This document shows positions 9,175 through 16,321 of a stretch of 64,000 nucleotides of DNA, one piece after another. Each line of letters begins with the position of its first letter. Position 1 is the first letter of the stretch. The DNA comes from Dyadobacter sp. CY343 (GTDB lineage Bacteria > Bacteroidota > Bacteroidia > Cytophagales > Spirosomataceae), in the NCBI RefSeq assembly GCF_021390335.1, contig NZ_JAJUXK010000004.1, positions 558,001 through 622,000 on the forward strand, in the 5' to 3' direction. The notes below the pieces were generated by a model. That model worked only from the letters and a program-made list of their open reading frames with translations. It had not been told where the DNA came from and did not search any database. The position numbers and the translations under genes are program-made.

Positions 9175-9372
9175 GTGAGCAAACAAACATATTCCCTTGC
9201 CGATAAGGCAGAAGGCCATTCTTTCGTAAATGGCAACACTAAGTTCCTGAAAGATATGAACCAGGACGACTTGGCTATCCTTGCCGGAAATGGTGATCCA
9301 CGCGTGAAAGTGGATGAGAAGTCGGCAGAAGATAAAAAGCTTGTAAGAGCTGCTTCTTCACCGACTGTTTAA
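9175..9372 (+). CDS. Small phage protein, 65 aa
   Basis: GTG-started (9175) soluble protein of 65 residues, rich in Lys/Asp/Glu, with no recognised domain. The first residues (MSKQT) match the start of the scaffold candidate at 6885, perhaps by chance. It lies between a terminator and the 157-aa gene in the same orientation. A head-tail minor protein is possible but unsupported. Confidence 0.5.
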   Translation: MSKQTYSLADKAEGHSFVNGNTKFLKDMNQDDLAILAGNGDPRVKVDEKSAEDKKLVRAASSPTV

Positions 9373-9413
9373 CCTGGTTACACCAGCATTATTAACGTTC
9401 AACCTACTTTAAC

Positions 9414-9887
9414 GTGGAACCAAAAAGACTTAAAGCATCGCTTCAACTTGCGAAAATGCGCTACGACTCAAACCCTTCCGATACGAACGAAGCCATTTAT
9501 CAGCAGGCACTTGAAGCATACGATTTAGCAATACGCACTCCGAAAGTGGTTATCACATATAGCACCCTGGCTATGCAAAAAGCATTTGCAGAATCGCAGG
9601 TAACGACTCAAAAACAGCTTGATATCGTTTCAGTTATTTCTGAAAACTTGCAAAAAATGCAAGTCGGAAAAATTGAACAGGTTTCTGGGGAATTGCCAAA
9701 ATCTGACGTTCCGGAAGGAACCAACGAAAGTGGCGATGCGACTGGCGCTCCGGAAGCTAATGCAGAACCAGCAGGATCTGCTGCTGAGAAATCCGATGTG
9801 GATCCTACCGCTGAAAACAGCGAGTCGATATCGGAACCGGAAAACGAACAAAAAAAAACGGAATTGGACGACCAGCCGCTGAGCTAG
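9414..9887 (+). CDS. Phage protein of unknown function, 157 aa; possible -1 frameshift donor
   Basis: GTG start at 9414. The N-terminal ~95 residues are helical. The rest is low-complexity and acidic (Glu/Ser/Pro/Ala-rich), probably disordered. Close to the 3' end there is a run of nine A (9850-9858). A slip of -1 there would bypass the TAG at 9885-9887 and join this frame to the 129-aa gene, whose frame is open from 9815 through 10336. The gene lies just upstream of the small-terminase candidate. Function unknown. Confidence 0.55.
   Translation: MEPKRLKASLQLAKMRYDSNPSDTNEAIYQQALEAYDLAIRTPKVVITYSTLAMQKAFAESQVTTQKQLDIVSVISENLQKMQVGKIEQVSGELPKSDVPEGTNESGDATGAPEANAEPAGSAAEKSDVDPTAENSESISEPENEQKKTELDDQPLS
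9850..9858 (+). other. A9 homopolymer, candidate slippage site
   Basis: Nine consecutive A, read CAA AAA AAA ACG in the upstream gene. After a -1 shift the reading continues without a stop into the gene annotated at 9947. Transcriptional slippage or ribosomal -1 frameshifting would both give a fused product. I see no obvious stem-loop just downstream, so transcriptional slippage is at least as likely. Confidence 0.45.
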
Positions 9888-9946
9888 ACCCGACTGCCCA
9901 ATCTTTAATAAAAGAGCAGCTTCACGCGCAGGCCAACCGGCTGCAC

Positions 9947-10336
9947 ATGGAAGCTGCTCTTTTGTCTAATACCCTGCACGAGTACCGCGACGACGATATT
10001 GACGGTAGGCGATCGGTTGTCAACCAAATTATGGAGAAGCGTCATGAGTGGACCCGAGCCGTCAGGGATATCGAGTATTTCAAAGAAACCGGCAAACTGC
10101 CCGATGCCCAACCAACGCAGGACATATTCACAGCCTTACCGGGTTCGCCCGAACTTGCGCAGCTGCGCGTCGAACTCGCGCGTCTGAACAGCAACATTAG
10201 CAAGTATTCGAAAAAGGTGACGGATAATCCGGAACATAAGAAAATCGAAAAGTGGAAAGAAGACCTGGCTAAAATGGAAGCATTGAAGCTGGAACTGAAA
10301 CAAAGCATCGTAAACCTTCACTATGCGTCAAAATAA
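9947..10336 (+). CDS. Phage helical protein, 129 aa; possible frameshift extension of the 157-aa gene
   Basis: Highly helical, charged protein with coiled-coil character (about residues 65-125). ATG 9947 is the first start in frame, but the frame is open back to 9815, and the predicted upstream peptide (AELDPTAQSLIKEQLHAQAN) looks like genuine coding sequence. This supports translation by -1 slippage from the preceding gene. Its 3' end overlaps the next gene (10323) by 14 bp, indicating translational coupling. No family recognised. Confidence 0.55.
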   Translation: MEAALLSNTLHEYRDDDIDGRRSVVNQIMEKRHEWTRAVRDIEYFKETGKLPDAQPTQDIFTALPGSPELAQLRVELARLNSNISKYSKKVTDNPEHKKIEKWKEDLAKMEALKLELKQSIVNLHYASK

Positions 10337-10964
10337 CAAATATCTGGAAAAGGTGTATGAAGAGATGAGTATCTACGAGCAGCACCTACTCGATGGGAAA
10401 GCACTGACTACCCAGCAGGAAGATACTTTCGAGAAAATTGACATCGTCCGGGGATGGCTCCGCGACGGTTTTTCCGACGTCGACGTGATCAAACTGTCGA
10501 AGACTGACCCAAGGCTCCAAGTTCAAGACCGGCGCGCGCGGGAGCTTCTAGCTATGGCATACCAAATTTTCGCAGATCTGCGCCAGCTCCGGAACCGCGA
10601 CGGTATCAAATATATGTATGCTGAAATGTTCAGGAAAGCCGGGCTGCTGATTATGGCGAAAATACTTGCCCTTACCAAAATGCCCGAGTTGGAGGACTTA
10701 TCCAGTGCTGATTTGGAACTACGGGTCGCCGCGTTGCAAATGGACACCAGCAATGCAAAAGAAATATCCCTGCTGGCCAAGGAGTACACGCGGTTAATGA
10801 AGGAAGCTGCTGTCATCGACGGAGCTTACGATACGTCGAAAATCGGAGGCGACGAGAAGAAGAAGCCGACCAAAATTATTATTAAGCGCAAAACCATCAT
10901 TCAGGATGGAAAGGTAACATCTGATCAGATAGACGAACAGGCAAATTATGAGCTCAGCGAGTGA
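10323..10964 (+). CDS. Probable terminase small subunit
   Basis: 213-aa, mostly helical, charged protein. A putative helix-turn-helix lies at about 45-85 (SDVDVIKLSKTDPRLQVQDRRARELL), with a long central helical region and a Lys-rich tail (KKKPTKIIIKRK, about 180-191). It overlaps the large terminase start by 17 bp. Small subunits recognise packaging sites and usually precede the large subunit directly, so the call is mainly positional. An accessory packaging protein is the alternative. Confidence 0.6.
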   Translation: MRQNNKYLEKVYEEMSIYEQHLLDGKALTTQQEDTFEKIDIVRGWLRDGFSDVDVIKLSKTDPRLQVQDRRARELLAMAYQIFADLRQLRNRDGIKYMYAEMFRKAGLLIMAKILALTKMPELEDLSSADLELRVAALQMDTSNAKEISLLAKEYTRLMKEAAVIDGAYDTSKIGGDEKKKPTKIIIKRKTIIQDGKVTSDQIDEQANYELSE

Positions 10965-12444
10965 TTTAATTCAGGAAGTCGAGGTAAACGACAAGCAGGC
11001 CGATTTTATTGAAACCATTTTTTACGGGTTGACAGCGGACGGAACGAAGACCGCCTCTCTTATTGGCGGTATCGGATCCGGAAAAACCTTCGCAATGGCA
11101 CTTGCTATGATTCTTTCCAAAGAAGAACTTCCAAGGGCAAAAGGTCAATTTGCTTGTGCGACCGTCACGCAATTTACCAGATCAATTTTTCCGGGTATAA
11201 AATCCACCTGGTCGGATTCATTTGGATTGAGGCAGTACAATTTCAAAACCGGCACAGGAGATTACGTCTTTGGAAGAAAGCCGCCAGAAGATTGGGACAA
11301 GCCATATCAGGAACCGGAGAACTGGGAAAACTGCATTTCATTTCCCAATGGCTGGGTGATGGAGGTCTGCGCGTACAAGATGTTCGCCGACATCCACCGC
11401 GGCCGGAACGATGATTTTGCTTTCATGGATGAAGCTCTTTTGTTCAAACGCGAATGGTTGAAAATTCTCGAAGGCCGGATCAGGGCGAATAAGTCAAAAT
11501 TTCAATCGCCTTTACACTGGATGATCATGATTTTCAGCTCACCGCCTTACGGGCAAGGTGACTGGATGTTTGATATCGAGGATTTAATGCGTGAAGAGCC
11601 GGACCGGTACCTGTTCACCCAGATAACAACCCGCGACAATGCGATTTTTTTGCCGAGCAACTACATTGACAACTTGCGCAAAAAGCTCACGCCATTGGAA
11701 TTTGGTGTTGAAGTTGATGGAAAACGGCTTTCCAAAATGCCCAAGTCGTTTTATGCTGCGCTCGACGAAAGGCACAGTGATGTGGATCAGGATGTATTTT
11801 ATAACCCTTCGATGCCGATCGCCGCTTCCATAGATTTCAACGCCCACTTCACCAGCTGCTCGGTTTGGCAAGACTATGATAAGGAGCAACGCTGTATAAT
11901 GAGCTGCTTCGTAACCGACCCGGACCCGGACAAGGATATGAGCCAAACCCTTGCGGGTGAGCTGCTGATCAGGCTGGCCGATCATCCGAACAAAACCCTG
12001 TATATAACAGGGGATAGGAATGGTCTGAACGCCAGCTCAGGTAGCAAGAAGAATAATGATGGTACATGGATCACGCTGTTCGATGAGTTCGCCCAGGTAT
12101 TTGAGCAGGCGGGCTGGGTAGTGTTCCTATCCCCGCTTACCTACAACCCTTTCAAGGATGAGATTTATTTAATGATGAAAGATATTCTTGCTGAGACCAG
12201 GGAGGATGGCCTGCACGTGCGCTTCCATCCCTACGATGCCAAGAGCGTCACAGTATCCATGCAGCGTGCGCCTATGACTGGCAACTATCAGAAGGACAAG
12301 AAGAGTGAGAACAAGAAGGATGAAGACCAACAGTACGCCACCCACCTAAGTGATACGGTCGACTACTACCTCGCATGGAAACTTGCGACGGGCGGCATGG
12401 CCGTGACCAGCTCGGATGGAGGGTTCGACCTCGATTTCATCTGA
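10948..12444 (+). CDS. Phage terminase large subunit (TerL)
   Basis: DNA-packaging motor with N-terminal ATPase and C-terminal nuclease, 498 aa, a normal length. Walker A is GGIGSGKT (40-47) and Walker B FAFMDEA has Asp161/Glu162. The coupling-like motif IFSSPP is at about 195-200. The RNase H-like nuclease is marked by Asp296 (AASIDFNAH), Asp356 (ITGDRN) and Asp469/472 (HLSDTVDYY). It is the last gene of the plus-strand late block and is followed by a GC-rich hairpin. Its position downstream of the capsid genes is atypical for tailed phages. Confidence 0.93.
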   Translation: MSSASDLIQEVEVNDKQADFIETIFYGLTADGTKTASLIGGIGSGKTFAMALAMILSKEELPRAKGQFACATVTQFTRSIFPGIKSTWSDSFGLRQYNFKTGTGDYVFGRKPPEDWDKPYQEPENWENCISFPNGWVMEVCAYKMFADIHRGRNDDFAFMDEALLFKREWLKILEGRIRANKSKFQSPLHWMIMIFSSPPYGQGDWMFDIEDLMREEPDRYLFTQITTRDNAIFLPSNYIDNLRKKLTPLEFGVEVDGKRLSKMPKSFYAALDERHSDVDQDVFYNPSMPIAASIDFNAHFTSCSVWQDYDKEQRCIMSCFVTDPDPDKDMSQTLAGELLIRLADHPNKTLYITGDRNGLNASSGSKKNNDGTWITLFDEFAQVFEQAGWVVFLSPLTYNPFKDEIYLMMKDILAETREDGLHVRFHPYDAKSVTVSMQRAPMTGNYQKDKKSENKKDEDQQYATHLSDTVDYYLAWKLATGGMAVTSSDGGFDLDFI

Positions 12445-12472
12445 CCCCCTACCCCCCGGGTATGCTACCCCA

Positions 12473-12505
12473 CCCCCTCAGGTCTGACCACCCCGAGGGG
12501 GCTTT
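12473..12505 (+). terminator. Probable terminator after terminase
   Basis: CCCCCTC (12473-12479) pairs with GAGGGGG (12495-12501), followed by only a short CTTTC. It ends the late operon, although the T tract is weak. Confidence 0.55.
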
Positions 12506-12584
12506 CAGATATTCGAAAATCCGAAAAATGGAAATTGCCAAAATGCGAAAGGGCGGGCAACATCTCGCGATTTTTAAGACTTTT

Positions 12585-12641
12585 TTTTCTTTTTCAAAAA
12601 AGAATTAGCCGATTTTCAGGCAGTTAGCTTGAAAATCGGCC
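12585..12641 (-). terminator. Terminator of the cargo operon (minus strand)
   Basis: An 11-bp inverted repeat, GCCGATTTTCA (12608-12618) with TGAAAATCGGC (12630-12640). Read on the minus strand it is followed by TAATTCTTTTTTG, so it ends transcription of the minus-strand operon starting upstream of 14694. Confidence 0.7.
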
Positions 12642-12674
12642 AAAAAAAGGTGCAACTTTTAAAAATACTAAATC

Positions 12675-13175
12675 TTACTTATTGTTTATGCTGATAATCA
12701 ACATGTTAAATAGTTTCATATTATCCTGTTGAAATTTGTAGAAAGCGTTTTTAGTAGCTTGTGAAAAGGTTATTTCATTACCACTCCTAAATGCACTTAT
12801 ATATTCTGGACTGTCCGTTGTTATGTTGCGGAGCTCAACCTGAAAAGGTGAAAGAGTAGTCTTGTCAATTTTATATTTCTTGTTGACTTCCAACATGGTG
12901 TCATCAATCCTAATATTCAAAGTCTTAAACCATGAGAGCACTGTTGCCTCCGGCAGCTTATTCGAATGTACAAGCTTAAAAAAATCTTTAATTTCATTCT
13001 GGATATCCTTTATCTCTCCAATGAAGTGATCTTTTAATACCCGTTTGTTCGCCAAGTTCTTTTGGACAACAAGTATGACCCATCCAGCAAGGATTGAATT
13101 AATGAGTAATGCAGTTATGTCAATCCAGTTATCCGTAGATAAACTAGAAAGGCAAAAGCCTAACACACTTCCCAT
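12675..13175 (-). CDS. Membrane-anchored protein of unknown function, third gene of the STAS/HATPase operon
   Basis: 166 aa. One clear transmembrane helix at about 18-38 (IDITALLINSILAGWVILVV) is followed by a positively charged loop (KNLANKRVLKDH) and a ~120-residue helical cytosolic domain. There is no recognised family. The start overlaps the STAS-like gene by 16 bp, so the two are translationally coupled. In partner-switch or defence contexts a small membrane protein behind an ATPase/STAS pair could be an effector or signal receiver. That is inference. Base composition is AT-richer than the phage structural genes. Confidence 0.65.
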   Translation of the reverse strand: MGSVLGFCLSSLSTDNWIDITALLINSILAGWVILVVQKNLANKRVLKDHFIGEIKDIQNEIKDFFKLVHSNKLPEATVLSWFKTLNIRIDDTMLEVNKKYKIDKTTLSPFQVELRNITTDSPEYISAFRSGNEITFSQATKNAFYKFQQDNMKLFNMLIISINNK

Positions 13176-13597
13176 ACTCTACTCACTAATTTACCGTCCA
13201 CAAGCCTAAACCATGAGGGATGAATCTGCGTTACACTCGGTCTATCGTTTTTCCTGCGTCGCTCTTCCCACTGTGGGAACGTTTTGTCTTGAAGCATACT
13301 CTTCCAAACTGGTTCATCCTCAGAGATAATCTCAATGCGCTTCTGAACTTCACCTAACGTAAAATCAAATACTAAGTTTCCGAAAGCCTCATCCAAGAAA
13401 GATGATGCGAATCCACTCGTATCGTCTAAATCGACTGTTAGCTTACCACCACTCTCAAAAACATTGGCAAATTCCCTGTTCAATATTTGGTGATAAAATT
13501 CCTCCCCTGACTTATCGCTAATTGAGCAATGACGAAGACCCGGATATTCGCTAAAGTCATTTTTGATACTGATGGTCATTGTTTCCATTACAATCAT
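13160..13597 (-). CDS. STAS-like domain protein (DUF4325 type)
   Basis: 145-aa cytosolic protein. SGEEFYHQIL (about 30-39), a strand KLTVDLDDTSGFASSFLDEAFGNLV (about 52-76) and a Phe/Asp-rich loop match the STAS-like DUF4325 pattern: a hydrophobic strand, then a loop and helix where anti-sigma antagonists carry a regulatory Ser/Thr. Here the loop reads TSGFASSF. The start shares ATGA with the stop of the upstream HATPase gene. In known partner-switch modules a STAS protein is the phosphorylation target of a GHKL kinase, so it may be the substrate of its neighbour; unproven. Later in-frame ATGs (METMT, MTISI) could be the true start. Confidence 0.75.
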   Translation of the reverse strand: MIVMETMTISIKNDFSEYPGLRHCSISDKSGEEFYHQILNREFANVFESGGKLTVDLDDTSGFASSFLDEAFGNLVFDFTLGEVQKRIEIISEDEPVWKSMLQDKTFPQWEERRRKNDRPSVTQIHPSWFRLVDGKLVSRVWEVC

Positions 13598-14694
13598 GAT
13601 ATACAGTCTTTATTAATTTCCCACTGGTAAAATGTTCCTCTAAATCGAGGTGCGCCTTTTGACAAAGTCCTTGATAACGCAGGATTACCGAAATTGAGTA
13701 CTACGTTGTTTGTTATCGCAACAAGGTTCACAATTGTTCCGTTCTCTGAAGCCTCCTTTATCGCTGGCAAGCCCTTATTCCTGTTTACTTCTTTTGTGCT
13801 AGAGCCATATTTTTGCACGAAAGCCCTTGCCAAAACTTCGTGATCGGACCTCGAATTGAACAAATCTCCTAATATCTTAGTGTACTTGCGATGCAGCGTA
13901 TCTAAGATACCTTTGCCAACATCGGCTATCGTAAATTGAACCTTCTCATTCTCTAATTTAACACCTAGTAACCATTGTCTATCTTTAGTGGACGCATGTT
14001 CAATAGCATTGCCGCAGATTTCTAAAATAACCGTGCGTAATTGTTGATGATGCTTTTTTTTACCTGTTAGATATTCAACAGCTCCCTTGATAAGTTCTCC
14101 GATCTTTATACTATCCCGTTCGGATAGCTTTCCGCTACCTTTTTCGAAGAAGATGAGATCAGAGTGCTTTGCTTTTTCACCTTTCTTATTCCCAAAATAC
14201 ATATGGCTCAAAAAACCAGATTCAGCTATGAAATTTTTGCACGCCTGATCCTTCGGAAAATTGCCACTAAGTATTACCCCATTTGCTTTTAAGTCGTCGC
14301 TGATAGCTGTTAAGATACTTATTGTGGCATAATCTATTGTAACTATATCGGAAAGATCCATGCTTACGTAGTTTGTTGTTGGACTTTCCACTCTGTTCCG
14401 AGGGTCTCTCATATCCCTGAAAAAATTCAGACATTCCTCCGTATTTTCAAGCGTTCTGAGATCCCTAGGAGGTATTACTTTTATAGAAAATCTGCCTAAG
14501 ATAGCCTCAGTATCTTTAACCTTAGCCATTTTGATAGGCAATTTGGCAACACTTAGCAACCGAGCCTGTCGGTTTAAGATCTTTCTTTCATACTTTTTCC
14601 TCCTGATCCTTTGACGTTCGCGAAATTTATGAGCCTGGTATAGTTTCCTCATCTGAGTTGGAGGGTATGAACTGATATATATTAAAAGGCACAA
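13594..14694 (-). CDS. STAS-like plus HATPase (GHKL) fusion protein
   Basis: 366 aa. A basic N-terminal stretch (15-50) is followed by a STAS-like domain at about 105-170 (MDLSDIVTIDYATISILTAI, then ESGF). A GHKL ATP-binding domain at about 205-360 has N-box EICGNAIEHA (225-234), G1 motif DVGKGI (258-263) and a lid/G2 region around NKGLPAIKEA (306-315). There is no His-phosphotransfer domain, so it resembles RsbW/SpoIIAB-like serine kinases or GHKL switches, not a sensor histidine kinase. It heads a three-gene operon with 4-bp and 16-bp overlaps. The start may be ATG 14652. An inverted repeat lies upstream at 14716-14756. Confidence 0.75.
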   Translation of the reverse strand: MCLLIYISSYPPTQMRKLYQAHKFRERQRIRRKKYERKILNRQARLLSVAKLPIKMAKVKDTEAILGRFSIKVIPPRDLRTLENTEECLNFFRDMRDPRNRVESPTTNYVSMDLSDIVTIDYATISILTAISDDLKANGVILSGNFPKDQACKNFIAESGFLSHMYFGNKKGEKAKHSDLIFFEKGSGKLSERDSIKIGELIKGAVEYLTGKKKHHQQLRTVILEICGNAIEHASTKDRQWLLGVKLENEKVQFTIADVGKGILDTLHRKYTKILGDLFNSRSDHEVLARAFVQKYGSSTKEVNRNKGLPAIKEASENGTIVNLVAITNNVVLNFGNPALSRTLSKGAPRFRGTFYQWEINKDCIS

Positions 14695-14715
14695 ATGAAG
14701 TTGATCTGATTTTTT

Positions 14716-14756
14716 AACAGGTATAAAAGTTCAATGAGTTATAAGATTTACCTGTT
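14716..14756. promoter_or_regulatory. Inverted repeat upstream of the STAS/HATPase operon
   Basis: AACAGGTA (14716-14723) and TACCTGTT (14749-14756) form a perfect 8-bp inverted repeat with a 25-nt spacer between the 122-aa gene and the HATPase gene. There is no T tract in either direction, so an operator is more likely than a terminator. Confidence 0.4.
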
Positions 14757-14812
14757 ATTCCATCTCTCACCCAAGCATTGCCTAATCAGGATTTTCACGC
14801 TTCCTATATAGT

Positions 14813-15181
14813 TTATTCATTCTCCTTGCCGAAAGCATCAAAATTTATATAGTTAGCAACTATCCAGTGCACAACCTGTTTATCAAGAAATTCGCGTCGT
14901 TTCGTTTTGTCACCCGATTCAAGATAGTTTTGAACGACAAGTAACGTTGTCGGAGTGACTTGGATAATTTCCTTGGCTTGGTTTTCTTCCTGATAGAGCC
15001 TGCGTTCTGTGAGGCTTGAAAATCTTACAATTTCCCCGACGAATGCAGGCTCCTGTGTATGAACGATATAAGTTACTCCTGGCTTAGCAGCCTCATTTCT
15101 CGCTATAAGGAATTTGGGGACATTCTTCTTCATTGAGACTCGACCTCGCGAATTGTGAAAAGTGTACTTTCTCGCTGGCAT
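14813..15181 (-). CDS. Unrecognised small cargo protein, up to 122 aa
   Basis: Soluble, charged protein with no recognised domain; visible segments include VTYIVHTQEPAFVGEIV and VVHWIVANYINF. ATG 15133 (MKKNVPKF) is the more likely start: it cuts the overlap with the preceding gene from 89 to 41 bp and gives 106 aa. It precedes the STAS/HATPase operon on the same strand across a 118-bp gap holding an inverted repeat. Function unknown. Confidence 0.5.
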   Translation of the reverse strand: MPARKYTFHNSRGRVSMKKNVPKFLIARNEAAKPGVTYIVHTQEPAFVGEIVRFSSLTERRLYQEENQAKEIIQVTPTTLLVVQNYLESGDKTKRREFLDKQVVHWIVANYINFDAFGKENE

Positions 15182-15365
15182 CGATGGGTTTTTGAATTAC
15201 ATACAGCTCGAAAAATTCTTCCGACTCTGTAATGTAGTATGGAACAAAAAGAGATTCCCTGATGAAAGAAGGAACATTTCTGCGTTTCCACCTATCACTC
15301 ATTGCAGCGATTTTGGCATGATGCTTTCTCCCAAGCGCGATGCCAGATTCGAAATTTTTGATCAT
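15093..15365 (-). CDS. Unrecognised small cargo protein, 90 aa
   Basis: Soluble product with a basic N-terminal half and the segment VPYYITESEEFFELYVIQKP (about 42-61); no domain recognised. It is the first minus-strand gene of the cargo block and overlaps the following gene. A later start at the Met in AAMSDRW would leave 69 aa. Composition is AT-rich like its neighbours. It may form a pair with the next gene. Confidence 0.42.
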   Translation of the reverse strand: MIKNFESGIALGRKHHAKIAAMSDRWKRRNVPSFIRESLFVPYYITESEEFFELYVIQKPIDASEKVHFSQFARSSLNEEECPQIPYSEK

Positions 15366-15406
15366 TTTTTAGGTCGTTTTTTAATTGCTGGTGCCGCAAT
15401 AGAACA

Positions 15407-15452
15407 AAGATGTCATTTTTTTGACGGTTTTTCGTCCTTTTAATGACATCTT
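15407..15452. repeat. Concentric double inverted repeat upstream of dam-like gene
   Basis: The outer arms AAGATGTCATT (15407-15417) and AATGACATCTT (15442-15452) enclose inner arms GACG (15423-15426) and CGTC (15433-15436). Both share the same centre. It ends 35 bp before the methylase start and lies at the divergence point of the minus-strand cargo genes and the plus-strand methylase gene. Confidence 0.85.
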
Positions 15453-15487
15453 AATGCTGCTCTTTTTGTGGTTAAAATTTATTAGCC

Positions 15488-16288
15488 ATGAAACAAGAGA
15501 CTAAGTTAAAAACTCCAATCACTTATTACGGAGGTAAGCAGAATATGCTGCGCCACATCCTTCCACTGATCCCAGAGCACCACACGTATATCGAGCCATT
15601 TTTTGGGGGTGGTGCGGTGTTTTTTGCCAAGCAGCCAAGCCAAGCAGAAGTGGTAAACGACACTAACAATCGCCTGATCACATTTTACAAAGTTTTAAAA
15701 TATGATTTTGAGGAGATCGAAAAGCGGGTAGACGAAACCTTTCATTCCCGCGCGCAACACAAAAGCTCTGATGACTTCTATGATTCACAAGCCGCAGACG
15801 TCACCGATCCAATTACGTGTGCCTGGTCAGTTTGGGTACAAACTAACATGAGCTTTGGCAGTACGATCGGTGGCGGCTTCGGTTATGACAGAAAAGGCAA
15901 ATGCCCGTACCGCCTGCACAACAAAAAAAACCGGTTTACTGATGCCTACCAGCAGCGATTGAAAAAAGTTACCATTGAAAACTATGACGTGTTGAAGGTC
16001 ATCAAGGCCTATGACGCACCTGATGCATTTTTCTACCTGGACCCGCCTTACGTTTCTGCCGATCAGGGGCATTACTCCGGCTACTCGCTGGATGACTTCC
16101 GAAGGCTGCTTGAAGCATGTGCCACGATGCAAGGTAAATTCCTACTAAGTAGCTACCCAGAAGAGCTGCTTAAGGAATTTAGAAAGGAGTTTGGTTGGAA
16201 ATCCAGCGATATTGTAAAGACACTGGCCGTCGACGGTCGTAGGAAAGAAAATAGAAAAAAGACAGAATGTCTGACATGGAACTACTAA
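15488..16288 (+). CDS. DNA adenine N6-methyltransferase (Dam/D12 class)
   Basis: Transfers methyl from S-adenosylmethionine to adenine N6. It has the D12-class layout: PITYYGGKQNM at the N-terminus (SAM-binding start), motif I FFGGGAVFF (about 39-47), a variable recognition region (80-150), and motif IV DPPY (about 183-186, in FYLDPPYVSA). The length of 266 aa is typical. GATC is a reasonable target guess but is not shown by the sequence. It is an orphan, as no restriction gene is adjacent. In a prophage it may protect phage DNA or time packaging and gene expression. Confidence 0.88.
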   Translation: MKQETKLKTPITYYGGKQNMLRHILPLIPEHHTYIEPFFGGGAVFFAKQPSQAEVVNDTNNRLITFYKVLKYDFEEIEKRVDETFHSRAQHKSSDDFYDSQAADVTDPITCAWSVWVQTNMSFGSTIGGGFGYDRKGKCPYRLHNKKNRFTDAYQQRLKKVTIENYDVLKVIKAYDAPDAFFYLDPPYVSADQGHYSGYSLDDFRRLLEACATMQGKFLLSSYPEELLKEFRKEFGWKSSDIVKTLAVDGRRKENRKKTECLTWNY

Positions 16289-16321
16289 AAAAGCGCCCGG
16301 GAGTTATCCCGGGCACTTTTT
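16287..16321. terminator. Bidirectional terminator between methylase and integrase
   Basis: GCCCGGG (16295-16301) pairs with CCCGGGC (16308-16314), with A6 before and T5 after. It serves the two converging genes; the integrase stop codon begins inside the T tract. Confidence 0.85.

Noticed and set aside
9619..9882. 87-codon frame inside the 157-aa phage gene
   Set aside because: A different frame from the gene and from the proposed frameshift frame; Lys/Arg-rich shadow.
15162..15443. 93-codon plus-strand frame overlapping the small cargo genes
   Set aside because: No family signs, antisense to the two small genes and runs into the palindrome upstream of the methylase.
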